NCBI RefSeq assembly: GCF_027887165.1
Contig: NC_077232.1
Span: 2,311,162 to 2,375,161 of the forward strand
Reading direction: 5' to 3'
Length of the DNA: 64,000 bases
DNA from: Monodelphis domestica
Lineage: Eukaryota > Chordata > Mammalia > Didelphimorphia > Didelphidae
Below are positions 23,768-35,144 of the stretch, in pieces. The notes under the pieces are model-generated. The model saw only the letters and a program-made list of their open reading frames with translations, ran no database searches and was not told the DNA's origin. Position numbers and translations under genes: made by a program. How positions within the stretch are numbered: position 1 is the stretch's first letter; each line of letters starts with the position of its first letter.

Positions 23768-24736
23768 ATGGATCTGGAAGTTATGGGGCCATTTCCTAAA
23801 CAAATACCACATAAGTTGGAATACTATAATGGGTCCAAGGAAATTCTAGATGGAATTAACCATACATTGAACGAGAATGGCCAAAAAATGTTTCATGATT
23901 ATATGAATACCTTTAATTCAATTAGAATTTTTGCTATCCTGTTCATGGGGCTGTGTGGATTGGTAGGGAATGGAGTCCTCCTGTGTCATCTCAGCTTCTG
24001 CATGAAGAGGAACCCATTCTCTGTCTACATCCTCAACCTTGCAGAAACTGACTTCGTCTGTCTTTTCTCTGTCATCATTGCATGGTTTTTTAAAAGTTTC
24101 TATTATCGTCCTGCATTTTCTACCATCACAATTACTGTGGTTTTTCTTTCCTACACCATGAGCCTGGCCCTCCTGACAGCCATCAGCACTGAACATTGCC
24201 TGTCAGTCCTTTTCTCTACCATTTACCAAAGTCATCGGCCAAAGCACCTGTCAACCATCATGTGCGTGGTCTTCTGGACTCTAGCTATCCTGGACAGTTC
24301 ACTGAGGCTTCAGCATTTTCCACCTGAACCTCATTTCCTTGATTTATTTAAATTTTATGGAAGCTTCAACAAAGTGCTTTTTTTCATTCTGGTCACAGTG
24401 CTTTGCATTTCCACCCTGGCTTTCCTGCTCAGGGTCCACTGCAGCTCACAACCGCATGAGTATTCAATGTTCTCCCTCCTCGTCCTGCTCATGGTCTTCT
24501 TGTTCCTCATATGTGGCCTTCCCTTTGGTGTCTTTCCTTTTGTGGCAAGTACACATGGATATTATTTTCAGGATGTTCTTATTCTGCTGATCATTGCAAA
24601 TAGTTTTGTTCACCCACTTATTTACTTCTCTGTGGGAAGCCTGAGGCAGAGGAAGTTTGGAGGTCCTCTCAGAGTGGTTCTCCAGAAAGCCCTGGACAAT
24701 GAGGTAGACACAGGGGCGGATGGGGAAATGGTGTAA
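23768..24736 (+). CDS. MRGPR-family receptor, open, 322 residues
   Basis: Mas-related G-protein-coupled receptor encoded in a single coding exon, as usual for the family. ATG 23768 is used because a 3' splice site lies at 23726 and the first residues (MDLE.MGPFP) align with the first receptor. Two N-glycosylation sequons lie in the extracellular amino end (N21, N31). TM1 is about residues 51-76 (GLCGLVGNG), followed by KRNPFSVYILNLAE with D95 in TM2. TM7 is about 268-292, and the tail has the family's LRVVLQKAL. Relatives are sensory or mast-cell receptors that signal through Gq or Gi. Odd: the usual E-R-C after TM3 is E-H-C (142-144) and TM7 has HPLIY where NPxIY is expected, so signalling may be altered. 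Orthology to a named MRGPR cannot be settled here; it could be a functional marsupial-specific member or a gene drifting towards loss. Confidence 0.9.
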   Translation: MDLEVMGPFPKQIPHKLEYYNGSKEILDGINHTLNENGQKMFHDYMNTFNSIRIFAILFMGLCGLVGNGVLLCHLSFCMKRNPFSVYILNLAETDFVCLFSVIIAWFFKSFYYRPAFSTITITVVFLSYTMSLALLTAISTEHCLSVLFSTIYQSHRPKHLSTIMCVVFWTLAILDSSLRLQHFPPEPHFLDLFKFYGSFNKVLFFILVTVLCISTLAFLLRVHCSSQPHEYSMFSLLVLLMVFLFLICGLPFGVFPFVASTHGYYFQDVLILLIIANSFVHPLIYFSVGSLRQRKFGGPLRVVLQKALDNEVDTGADGEMV

Positions 24737-25261
24737 AAGAAACTATGGAGATGGCAGCCTGAGCCCTTGGAGAGTGCTACAGGGCCATATTAAAAGGCTG
24801 CGGAGTCTTACGGGCAGCCAGGTACAAATCCAGCTGCTTTGTTCATCTGACCATATGATCTTGGGATTGAAGGAGAAGAAAACTGAAGAATGAAGGAAGC
24901 TTAGGATTGCTCCCCAGAGGAAGAGACCACATTCTCCCTTTACTCATTCTCTATGACTCCTCTAGGGGGGATATAATTTCCCTGAAGCTGGAAGCAGAGA
25001 GGCTTGCAAGGAGAACTGGGTTTGAGTCATGACGGTATATTACCACTATTGGCTATTTTCTCATACTTTTATTTCTTGAGATGGGAGATTGGTAACAATC
25101 CTCGCTGAAAAGCCCCAGCTTCTTTCCTTGCATAATCATTAAGAGAATCTCTGAATATTTGGCCAGCTTTTCTGCAATGCAATTTGAAACTGTGCTCGAA
25201 AGGACTCGACATTCTGCACCCCCTTTGACACTATCAGCTCTGCCACTACTAAGCTTATACT
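24737..25261. other. 3' flank of second MRGPR
   Basis: Presumed 3' UTR and flank; the part from 25055 is paralogous to the flank of the first receptor (see 13687-14221). Confidence 0.5.
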
Positions 25262-25830
25262 CCAAAGATATTTCATGGAAAGAGGAGAAGGGCTCCTATG
25301 TGCAAAAATAGTGATGTCAGCTTCTTTTCTAGTAGCAAGAAGGGGAAACTAAGCATGTGCCCATGAACTGAAGAAGGTCTGAACAAATATGTTACAGTAT
25401 AGGAATGCAATTGAATATTATCGTGCTGTAAGAGATGCTGAAAAGTTGGTTTCTAAGAAATCCAGGGAGCCTCGTATGAACTGATACAGAACCAAGGGAG
25501 CAAAATCAGGGGATTAATTTGTACAATAGCATCATCGTTGTAAAGACATACAATTTTCAAAGACGTAAAATCTCTCATCAATGCAAGGATCCACAAGGAT
25601 TCCGAAAGACCAATGACAGCTAGAGGAGAAATCTACTCACCTCCTGACAGAGACGTGATGGTCTCAAGATAGAGATGGAATCGTACATTCTGACATGGCC
25701 AATGGAAGATATTTTTTAGTTTGAATGTGCACTTTTCTTATTAGCTTTCTCTTTTTATTTTCTTTCTTTACCCCCTGATTAAGATGACAAAGTGAGGAAG
25801 TTAGGGAGAAAAATATTAATATTTTCTTGA
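25262..25830 (+). mobile_element. Old LINE-1 3' end downstream of second MRGPR
   Basis: Decayed ORF2 end and 3' UTR ('ggaatgcaattgaatattat', 'gaactgatacagaacca', 'gacagagacgtgatgg'). It is the paralogue of the L1 at 14222-14683. Confidence 0.7.
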
Positions 25831-26202
25831 AAAAATTGATATTAAAGAAAACTACTAAATGTCTGGTTTCCCCCATCCTTCATGGCCCCATTGTAAGTTA
25901 TTATTTATATTTTAGGAGAGTCTAACAAGAAAAACGTCATGTAAAAATAAGAGATATTAATAAAACTTTCAGTTACAAGATAAAAGAAAAGTTTCATGAC
26001 CCAAATTCCTACATGTCAAACAGGAACCCAGAATAGATTTCTGGAATGAATCATGAGGTATGGGGGAAAGTAGAGTCAGTCTTATTCCTGGCCAGTTCAG
26101 TCTCCTCATAGTTTATTGACTCATTGGAAGCAGTGCTTTCCTAGCCAGACCCACAGCAGCCTGAGGGAGCAAGAGCTTCACTCCTACAGGACCTTTAAGA
26201 AG

Positions 26203-26640
26203 GTCCAAAAGTAAAGACCTCCATGAACTGATGCAGATTGAAATAGCAGAACCAGGAGAGCATTCTACACAGTAACTGAAATACTATGGGACAATCAAAG
26301 GTGATAGACTTTGCTACTAGCAGCAATGCAATGATCCAAGACAATTCTGAGGGACTTGCCAGATAGAACGCTATCCTCCACCTCTAGAGAAAGAACCATG
26401 GGAGTAGAAATGCAGAAGAAAAAACAAAACGCTCCTTTATTTGGGTATGTGATTTGGGGTGGATAATATGGAAATGTGTTTTGAGTGATAATACATGCAT
26501 CCCCCAGTAGAATTTCTTATCAACTCTGAGAGGGGAAGGGGAGAGGGGAGGGAGATGACGTGAATCATGTAACTTGGGAAACTTCTGTGTAAATTTGTTA
26601 TTGGAATAAAATGAAGATAAAAAAAATAAAAAGAAGGCCC
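26203..26640 (+). mobile_element. LINE-1 3' end with target-site duplication
   Basis: A 5'-truncated L1: the end of ORF2, a 3' UTR with a G-rich stretch ('gaggggaaggggagaggg') and an A-rich tail at 26617-26632. It is flanked by the direct repeat 'aagaaggtcc' (26203-26212) and 'aagaaggccc' (26631-26640). The paralogous site in copy B1 ('aagaaggtac', about 18289) has no insert, so this L1 landed after the block was duplicated. Confidence 0.85.
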
Positions 26641-26869
26641 AGATCTGAAGTAACTCTGATTTCCAAGGCCTTTCTGAATTTTTGCTTTGGTCTTCTAGAA
26701 AGATGAATGGGTGCAAGAGAGGATCAAATGAGATGACATAAAGACCTTTGAAAAACCCAGATAAATACTAGTTATTATTATCATCATTATTATTGATGTC
26801 ACTGTTATTATTAGTGAAAATGTCCTAGAAACTATTTTGCCTTCATTTAATTGTGAGGTCAATATTGTT

Positions 26870-27055
26870 GGATCCCTGTACTCTGTCTGTCTCTCTGATT
26901 CTCTCTTTATCTCTCTGTCTCTTTTGCTCTCTCTCTCTGTTTCTCTCTCTCCTTTTCCCTACCTCTCTATTTCTGTCTCTCTCCCTCTCTCCAACTCCTC
27001 TTTCCATTTCCTTAAGTGTGTCTCTGTCTCTGTCTGTCTGTCTCTCTCTCACACA
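26870..27055. repeat. CT-rich polypyrimidine tract
   Basis: About 185 bases made mainly of TCTCTG/TCTCTC runs, followed by a short (CA)n stretch. It can be read open on both strands only because it is simple sequence. Confidence 0.9.
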
Positions 27056-27579
27056 GGTGCACGTGCCCCCACACACACACACACACTCACTCCTACACAT
27101 ATATCCCCAAAACTCACTGAGTACTACTGGGAAGATAGCTAAGAATCTCTGTTGTCTTGAGACATCTCCTAGAATAAAGGTGGGAGGAACACTCTGTCAA
27201 CACTCTGAAAACATCCTCTGGGAAGAAGGAGACTCAAGGACTTGGGAGGATCTTGGTTGTAGCCATTATCTGTATTCAGTGGGTTCTTCCCTCTCCTCTC
27301 TCAGGTAAAGATTTCAGAGAGGCAGAAATATTGAGAGAGAAATTCCCAGAGACAACTGCTGATCATTAGACCTTCCTGGGGTAAGAAAACTGGATTTTCT
27401 TACAGAGAATATTGGTTTGGATGTTCCGTTGTCAGAGATGGGCAGTTTACAAGGAATCCAAGAACAGGGAACTAGAACAGAGGCGGGAGAAGATAGCATG
27501 CAATCTCCCCAGAAGGGACAGTATCCAGTGAGTTGTGGGCTGTGGTTGGCCAGGGGTGTTGCACACAAAGTCTGCACCT

Positions 27580-27765
27580 TAAGAAATGGCAAACAGCTTA
27601 ATTTGGGGAAAACCTGGAAGGACCCAGATAAAATTATGAAGAGTGAAATGGGTGGAATCAAAAGAACACTAAATACGGCAACAGAAATATCATTTGAAAA
27701 ATTATGTGTATGTCCACCTGCAGAAAAAGAACTGATAAGCAGAAATAAGTAAGTCACAGTTTTAT
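27580..27765 (+). mobile_element. LINE-1 3' fragment
   Basis: 'ggaaaacctggaaggaccca', 'gaagagtgaaatgggtggaa', 'caaaagaacactaaatac' resemble the ORF2 end and the first bases of the 3' UTR of an old L1. Confidence 0.5.
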
Positions 27766-27774
27766 ATATACATA

Positions 27775-28690
27775 TTTCTGAGGGCAAATATATAAGTGGA
27801 AATTTTATATCCTTTGGACTTCATCTCCCAGAATTCTTTCCTCATCCCCAAATTCCTTTTCCCTTTCTGTTTACATGCAACATTTATGTTATTGTATATA
27901 TGTGGCCTCTTGGCCCGCAAGAAGCCACAAGGTAAGAAGATAGAAAAAGGATAGAAGTTTTGAATTCCACGAGGGGTGTGGTGGAGCCAAGTTATAGATA
28001 TGAGATGGCAGAAATGAGTCAGAAACCAGGCCGAATTGATTACAATGGAGCCACAGCAGAACCCCGATCTATCTGGACCTCTTTCGGAAAGGCTAATTCC
28101 ATCCAGTGATCCAAATTTAATGCCACACAGATTGGAGACATGATAGAGAAAAGAAAGTGCCTGGCCAAAGGCCAGGCCCCAGGTGAGATAGATAGAGAAG
28201 GAAAGGAATTAAAGATGGAGCTTGGGGCAAAGACAGTCATCCGTGAGAGCTAAGATCCAAGAGAGAGAGAGAGGAGATTGCTGTGGCTCCCCTTTTAATC
28301 TCTTTGATATGTAAATATGTACAATACATAGGGATGATTATCATTGGTTAATGACAAGGTATAGGTGTGGCTTATCTTAGCCAGGTGAGCACAAAGAAAC
28401 ATGATTTTCCACCTAACCTGGGGGAAGCTGGGGTCAAGGGTCAGAGGCTTTTACTAGCCATGCCCAATCTGAGCATGCTCTCTTCTAAGCCCCTCTGTAC
28501 ATTCTAACTGTTTCCCTAATCCATAGCTAGGTGTGGACTGCTACAATATAGGTTTTGGGTAACTCTTCTTTTCTTCCTCTTTTTCCCATGCGTGGGCTGG
28601 GAAGGCTGGCTTTATTCTAGCTTTTATCTTTCCTTTTTCCTCCAAGTTACTATTAATAAAATCTTATTCAATATAATACTTGGAGTATTA
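27775..28690 (+). mobile_element. Probable endogenous retrovirus LTR fossil
   Basis: About 0.9 kb with no coding capacity and with AATAAAATC signals near its right end followed by an AT-rich zone, resembling a solo LTR. Exact ends and family are uncertain. It interrupts copy C of the duplicated block and is therefore younger than the duplication. Confidence 0.35.
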
Positions 28691-28980
28691 GATATTAATA
28701 TATTTCAATTTAATTTTTGAGATTTATTTTATTTCATTATTAATTTATTTCATTATTATAATTTATTAATTTAATTTAATTAATTAGATATTGATTTAAA
28801 TCTACACAAATGATGCCTCCTTAATAGGGGGAGTGGAGTATGGGAAGAGGAAGTTAATTCGACATTTAAAAGTAACCAAGAAAGAAAGAATTTTCAAAAA
28901 AAAAGAAATCATAGAGATTTCTCCATCACCTGATTGCCATGGTTCTAGTCCCAGCTTCCTCCAGGCACTCCTCCAGGTAT

Positions 28981-28982
<2 letters not shown>

Positions 28983-29042
<60 letters not shown>
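28983..29042. repeat. (CA)n microsatellite
   Basis: About 29 uninterrupted CA units, the longest such run in the window. Confidence 0.97.
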
Positions 29043-29045
<3 letters not shown>

Positions 29046-29879
29046 TTGCTCCTTCTTAGGCTCTTTCTGGTTTAAGAAGAATATGTTTAATCCTTCTTCT
29101 TCCTGACAGCCCTTCAAATATTGAAAAACAACTATCATATATGAGCTAAGTTTTCTCTTCTGGGATTGAAAAAATACTACTATTTTAATGAACTATTTTA
29201 CTAAGTTTCTCAGGGGTTTTAATTTTGGGGGAAAGTCAGTGACAGCTGATAGGACAATGAGCTAATTTCCCGACTCAATGACTGATTAGAGTTCCATTAA
29301 TGGCTTGATGTCAGCATGGAAAGAGTTTGCCAGAGTCAAGCAGCAGGGAGCTCTGGTGGCTGATGATGCTGAGCTGTTCAAAATGTTTGTGAAATATTTA
29401 CGGAAAGACAGAGATGGAAAGAAGGCACAAAGCTGGGAAAGACTGAGCACGGGCATTGGGATCCTATTTCTCAGGAGCTACACGGAGCTTAATGAAGAAA
29501 TGGATGGGGAAAATATTCTCTGGGAAACTAAGATTATTGGTCCATGTGGTCAGACAAGCTGGGGTGGGCAGATCACAGGACAGCAGAGGAAGATGGATAT
29601 CGGCTGAGCCAATAGACAATGCTGAGATAACTTCCTGTGATATTGTACAGGAAATCACAGGGATTCTGCAGGACTGACGTTGGCCGGAAGTCCCCAGTAT
29701 CTCAGGCAGGACCTCTAGGCCACAGGATGAAACGGTATCTCCAGGTCAGCGCCTCAGTAGGTCCCTTCTCTTCCGTCCTTTAGGAAACAGGATGGAAGGG
29801 AAGGACAGATTTCCTTGTCACCCCCAGGCCCTGTGACATGTGGCAGGAGCCTGGACTTTCTGGAGTCATGGGGCACAGA

Positions 29880-30640
29880 TATGTAGGTATAAAGATAGCA
29901 GGCCCGGAGAGAGCTCCAAGTTCAGATTCTCAAGGATAGGTCTACATTTCCAGGTCACTGAAGGAGGAAGATGTTAGAGACCAAAGGCTGCTGCTATAGA
30001 TAAGAAGGTGAAAGACTTGGTTTGGCAGGACGGTAACTGTGCATCTGTGTTCGAGGACTAGGCAGAGGTGGGGGAATGAAGCTTCTGGGAACTGTGATAA
30101 AAGATTTGAGGGACAGGTTTGGGGATAAGAATATCAATTTATTGCTTAGGCTAGCACATAACCAATAAATTAATTGGCCAGTGGTCCTCCCAATGATAAT
30201 TCCTTCATGCAATTCTATATACATTTGGGGAGCCCCATTATTCAGTCCTTCCCTTGGACATCCCAAGAGATCTCTGATTGATGAATAGTGAGAAAGAAGG
30301 CTGTTAACCCTCACCCTACCCAAACTCATAGGTGAGTGGCCACATAGGCAGGAAGATTTCTTAATCTATTAACCAGGGTTTACTACCCAGTTCCTAAGCA
30401 CAAAGGAAATACAAAAGTCAGCAGCCTGGTGGGAGCCCCTCTAATCCAGGTCCCTGACATAGTAATAATGAAGTATATAAAAAATAAATCCTCACAGGCC
30501 AAACATTCTTTTCCCTGGTATGTCATCATCTTCACAGGAGAAGAAATTTAGAGAGAAAGGGCCTCTCAGGCCTTTTGATTGATGAACTTTGTGCTTTGTT
30601 TCATATGGGCTCCATTACTGGTCTAGAACTACCCATCTTG
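29880..30640. other. Intergenic, nothing recognised
   Basis: No gene or identifiable repeat beyond the end of copy C. Confidence 0.4.
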
Positions 30641-30895
30641 GAGAAATGGTGCTGCTCCCTGAAGAGGATATCAGATATCAAGTCTGGAAGAGGTTGGCTA
30701 AAACTCCATCTCAGACATCTTCTAATTGTGTCATTATGAGCCAGTCATATAACCTTTCTAAGCCTCAACTTCCTCATCTGTGCTTTGGGAATGCTAATAT
30801 TGCCTACCAAATAGGAGTATTCTGAGGGTCAAACGAGAATGTTGTATAACTGTGATTATCATCTTCATTATTATTATAATCATCATCATTTAAGT
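30640..30895 (+). mobile_element. MIR-type SINE
   Basis: 'gagccagtcatataacctt', 'ctcaacttcctcatctgtgc', then an ATT/ATC-rich 3' end. Old and diverged. Confidence 0.6.
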
Positions 30896-31534
30896 TCAGC
30901 CCAACCACAGGTGGCTTCCTGTAGGAGGTAGCTTCATTGGGGTGTGGACCTTAGCCTCCCTCCCCCCCTCCTTAAGTTTGTTGCCAAGAAGGTTGAGACT
31001 CCACTGGAGAAGTACTTCCCAAAGGGATGGAGAGAGAAAGTGTCCAGCTGCTTCTCCTAATGGAACTGTCACCTTGGCCTCCATGTACTTTCTTTACCAG
31101 ACCTGCCAAACCATCAAGGTCCATACTGCATGTGGAGCACCAATCTATGAGCTGTTCTGGTAACACGGGGCCTTTCAGGGTTGGCTGTTCAGGCCTCGGC
31201 CTCCAAAGATGCTTTCCTATAAAGGCTGAGCCTGCTTCTGCATTCCCCTGGACCTCAACACAGACCCTGCTACTGAACGTTATAGACCATTTCATAGGCC
31301 AATGAGGCCTCAGGAACCCCAAACCATCACTCCATGCAGCCCTTCTTCCTTCATTTCCCAGGTATTCCTAGAGCTCTTTAGTACTTCTGCTGTGGGTTTG
31401 CAGTGAAAAACCCCTTAGAAAAGCTATAGCTCCAGAGGAATCCTGGCAGTAGAAGCCCCCAAAGAGGTGGTTCTAAAAACAAACAAGCTTAATGTCAGAA
31501 CAGTGGCCGTGGAGCCTCAGAGTAGAATCCAGCT
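30896..31534. other. Intergenic with balanced base composition
   Basis: Open frames of 60-116 codons occur on both strands (30896-31322), but none has recognisable domains or splice signals. I see no named repeat. Confidence 0.3.
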
Positions 31535-31795
31535 GTCTTTAGCAGAGTGGATAGAGTGCTGGGTCTGGAGTCAGGAAGAATCATGTTCATGAGTTCCAAT
31601 CTGACGTCCAACACTTACTTTCAAGCTGTGTGACTCTGGGCAAGTCATTTAACTCGGTTGGCCTCAATTTCATCCTCTATAAAATGAGCTTGAGAAGGAA
31701 ATGAGAAACCATTCCAGGATCTCTTCCAAGGAGACCACAAATGGAGTCATGAAGAGTTGGACACAACTGAAATGATTGAACAACAAATCTTTGTT
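31535..31795 (+). mobile_element. Marsupial tRNA-derived SINE
   Basis: Near full length: 'agagtggatagagtgctggg', 'gagttccaatctgac', 'tgtgactctgggcaagtcat', 'gagaaggaaatgagaaacca' and the tail 'agttggacacaactgaaatg'. Confidence 0.9.
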
Positions 31796-32011
31796 TGATC
31801 TTCCCCTCCAAAACACTTCTCCCAATCTCTGGACCATACACTTTCCCCCAAAGGCCGAGCAGCTACAGGATATTAAAGACAGACTGAAGGAAAGTTGACC
31901 CTCAATGGCCTCCTCTATCTCCTCACCATAGCTGTCTGGCAGGGACTTCATGACCTGGGACAATGCAACAGAGTCAAAAGCAGGGAGGGTCACACTCTGA
32001 TCCTAAAGCTT

Positions 32012-32059
<48 letters not shown>

Positions 32060-32486
32060 TAGATACATATCCCTCCCCATTTCCCAGCCTTCTCCATCTG
32101 GAGATGGATGAGCAGGGGTATATTTGGGTGAGAAAGATGATTAGGACATGCAGGGCATTTCCCCCACTATTTGGCAACAAAAACTACCTAGACAGGTAAT
32201 GCTGAGGTTCAGTGTGCCCATAGTCACAGTAGAGTAATCAAATTCAGAACATCCAGAAAATCATGTATCTGGAGCCAGAATTCTTGAAGGACATTGGAGT
32301 CATGAACTGCCAGGATGGGAAAGTAAAGGTAAGAATGCATTCCTGTATTGGAGGTGTCCTTTACCTGTCCCATGGGGTCCCCAGGCTTTATTCTAACCTA
32401 TGACCCAACTCCCATTAAGTACATCGTGTTGAGTGAGGCAGAATTGAGTGGACTATTCTCAGGATTCAGCTCACAAAGGCTAATTT
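31796..32486. other. Intergenic with a (GATA)n tract
   Basis: Holds the tetranucleotide repeat at 32011-32067 and otherwise no recognised feature. Confidence 0.5.
32011..32067. repeat. (GATA)n/(GACA)n microsatellite
   Basis: About nine GATA units followed by GACA and GATA variants. Confidence 0.95.
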
Positions 32487-34159
32487 ACCTTTTCTTTTTT
32501 TTATTTGATCATTTCCAAGCATTATTCATTAGACAAAGATCATTTTCTTTTCCTCCCCCCACCCCCCATAGCCGACGCGTGATTCCACTGGGTATCACAT
32601 GTGTTCTTGATTCGAACCCATTGCCATGTTGTTAGTATTTGCATTAGAGTGTTCGTTTAGAGTCTCTCCTCTGTCATGTCCCCTCAACCGCTGTAGTCAG
32701 GCAGTTGCTTTTCCTCTGTGTTTCTACTCCCACAGTTTGTCCTCTGCTTATGAATAGTGGTTTTTCTCCTAGATCCCTGCAGATTGTTCAGGGACACAGC
32801 ATTGACACTAATGGAGAAGTCCATTACGTTCGATTATACCACAATGTATCAGTCTCTGTGTACAATGTTCTCCTGGTTCTGCTCCTCTCGCTCTGCATCA
32901 CTTCCTGGAGGTCGTTCCAGTCTCCATGGAATTCCTCCACTTTATTATTCCTTTTAGCCCAATAGCATTCCATCACCAACATATACCACAATTTATTCAG
33001 CCATTCCCCAATCAAAGGGCATCCTCTCATTTTTCAATTTTGGGGCACCACAAAGAGCACAGCTATGAATATTCTTGTACAAGTCTTTTTCTCCATTATC
33101 TCTTTGGGGTACAAATCCAGCAGTGCTATGGCTGGATCAAAGGGTAGACATTCTTTTATCGCCCTTTGGGCATAGTTCCAAATTGCCCTCCAGAATGGTT
33201 GAATCAATTCACAACTCCACCAGCAATGCATTAGTGTCCCCTACTTTGCCACATCCCCTCCAGCATTCATTACTTTCCATAACTGTCATGTTATCTAATC
33301 TGCTAGGCGTGAGGTGATAGATACCTCAGAGTTGTTTTGATTTGCATCTCTCTGATTATAAGAGATTTAGAGCACTTCTTCATGTGCTTATTAACAGTTT
33401 TGATTTCTTTATCTGAAAACTGCCTGTTCATGTCCCTTGCCCATTTATCAATTGGAGAATGGCTTGGTTTTTTGTACAATTGATTTAGCTCTTTATAAAT
33501 TTGAGTAATTAAACCTTTGTCAGAGGTTTCTATGAAGATTTTTTCCCAATTTGTTGCTTCCCTTCTGATTTTAGTTACATTGGTTTTGTTTGTACAAAAG
33601 CTTTTTAATTTGATATAGTCAAAATTATTTATTTTACATTTTGTGATTCTTTCTATGTCTTGCTTGGTTTTAAAGTCTTTCCCCTCCCAAAGGTCCGACA
33701 TGTATACTATTCTGTGTTTACCCAATTTACTTATGGTTTCCTTCTTTATGTTTAAGTCACTCACCCATTTTGAATTTATCTTGGTGTAGGGTGTGAGGTG
33801 TTGATCTATTCCTGATCTCTCCCACACTGTCTTCCAATTTTCCCAGCAGTTTTTATCAAATACTGGACTTTTGTCCCCAAAACTGGGGTCTTTGAGTTTA
33901 TCGTATACTGTCTTGCTGAGGTCACTTTCCCCCAGTCTATTCCACTGATCCTCCTTTCTGTCTCTTAGCCAGTACCAGATTGTTTTGATGACTGCTGCTT
34001 TGTAATATAGTCTGAGATCTGGGACTGCAAGGCCCCCTTCCTTTGTATTTTTTTTTTCATTATTTCTCTGGATATCCTTGATCCTTTGTTATTCCAAATG
34101 AACTTTGTTATGGTTTTTTCTGAATCAGTAAAGAAATTTTTTGGGATACCTTTTCTTTT
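32487..34159 (-). mobile_element. LINE-1, 3' 1.65 kb, antisense, with probable target-site duplication
   Basis: On the minus strand it runs from mid ORF2 (near 34145) through the cysteine motif (CWW at about 33227) to the 3' UTR and a short poly(A) (32499). Open frames of 174 (33303-33827), 65 and 68 codons remain. It is closely related to the element at 1-1882 but broken in a few places. The 12-base 'accttttctttt' occurs at 32487-32498 and 34148-34159, likely the target-site duplication, with the caution that it is T-rich. Confidence 0.9.
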
Positions 34160-35144
34160 ATTGAGGACTCTGGGACAAGCTTAGGAGGGAGGGAGACTGA
34201 TGAAGGACAGAAAGGATTATGGACAGCTCAGCTGCTCTCCTTACCCCACCTGAATTGGGTTGGAGGCACAAGTGTTTCACTTTGTCGCTCAAGGCATGCT
34301 GTGGGGCCAGACAAGGGAAGGGAGAGGAGCCTTGTGCATATATTGCCTGCCTGATGCCTAATCAGTCAGCACTTCTTAACCCATCATTGAAGTGTCCCCA
34401 TTAATGAAGGAAATAACTTGCCTTTTTAACTCCTATTTTCTGACTCCAGGTTTTGTTTATTTGAGTGAGTCATCATTTGTATCTCACACAATGTGCTACC
34501 AGCTCATAGAGAAATAGCAAGAAAAGATCCAGTTTTAGCAAAAGTCCCATTTCTAACAGAGGAGACTTCTGGGTTTGAACATTTTTCCCATTTTCAAAAT
34601 CTACATTTCAGGAGCTTCATGAATTGAGGGACACCACATTTTGCCTTGAAATCCAGAGGTGATTAAAAAATACTATAGGAACACTTAGAATTGCAGGGCA
34701 TTGAAGTCAGTCATTACAAAAAGCTGGTGATCCTATTTAAAATAGTTGCATAAAAGGAAATCCAGATCCTATGTTATCTTTTAAAATGCCTCTACATACT
34801 AGAACAGCCCCAATGCTGAGTAGACTTTGTCCCCAAAACAGGCTCTTTCCATATTCCTAATAGCTCATATTTATACATGAGAAAAAGTGGTAGGAATGTG
34901 GGGTAGGGGGATGAATACTGAGCAAAGGACTGGACATTTATGTCCATTTTCCCCAGGGATTACTCTTGATGCTGGACTGAGCTCAGATGCCTGATAGGCT
35001 GAGCCCACTATAGCTCACAAGTCCTGAGTTCAAGCAATCTTCCCAACAGCGCATCCATGCTCAGTTTTATGAATTTTTAATCGTTTTGTTTCCCTTTTTA
35101 TATAATACAGATATTCTACTTTTTGAAAATCAGGTAAAGAGCTA
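34160..35144. other. Intergenic, nothing recognised
   Basis: No coding frame above 61 codons and no repeat I can name. Confidence 0.4.

Larger units (their letters stand above)
25880..29990. repeat. Duplicated block, copy C, downstream part
   Basis: The paralogous segments are 25880-26212, 26640-26860, 27115-27575, 29545-29670 and 29737-29880, matched to copies B1 and B2. It is stretched by later insertions: an L1 end at 26213-26630, an L1-like piece and a probable LTR at 27580-28690, and simple repeats. Confidence 0.6.

Noticed and set aside
26837-27308. Serine/leucine-rich frames of 100-150 codons
   Set aside because: They lie in the CT-rich polypyrimidine tract, which is open in several frames on both strands.
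29305-29607. 100-codon frame of mixed composition
   Set aside because: The downstream part aligns with non-coding sequence in block copy B2 where the frame is not kept, so it is probably not a gene.
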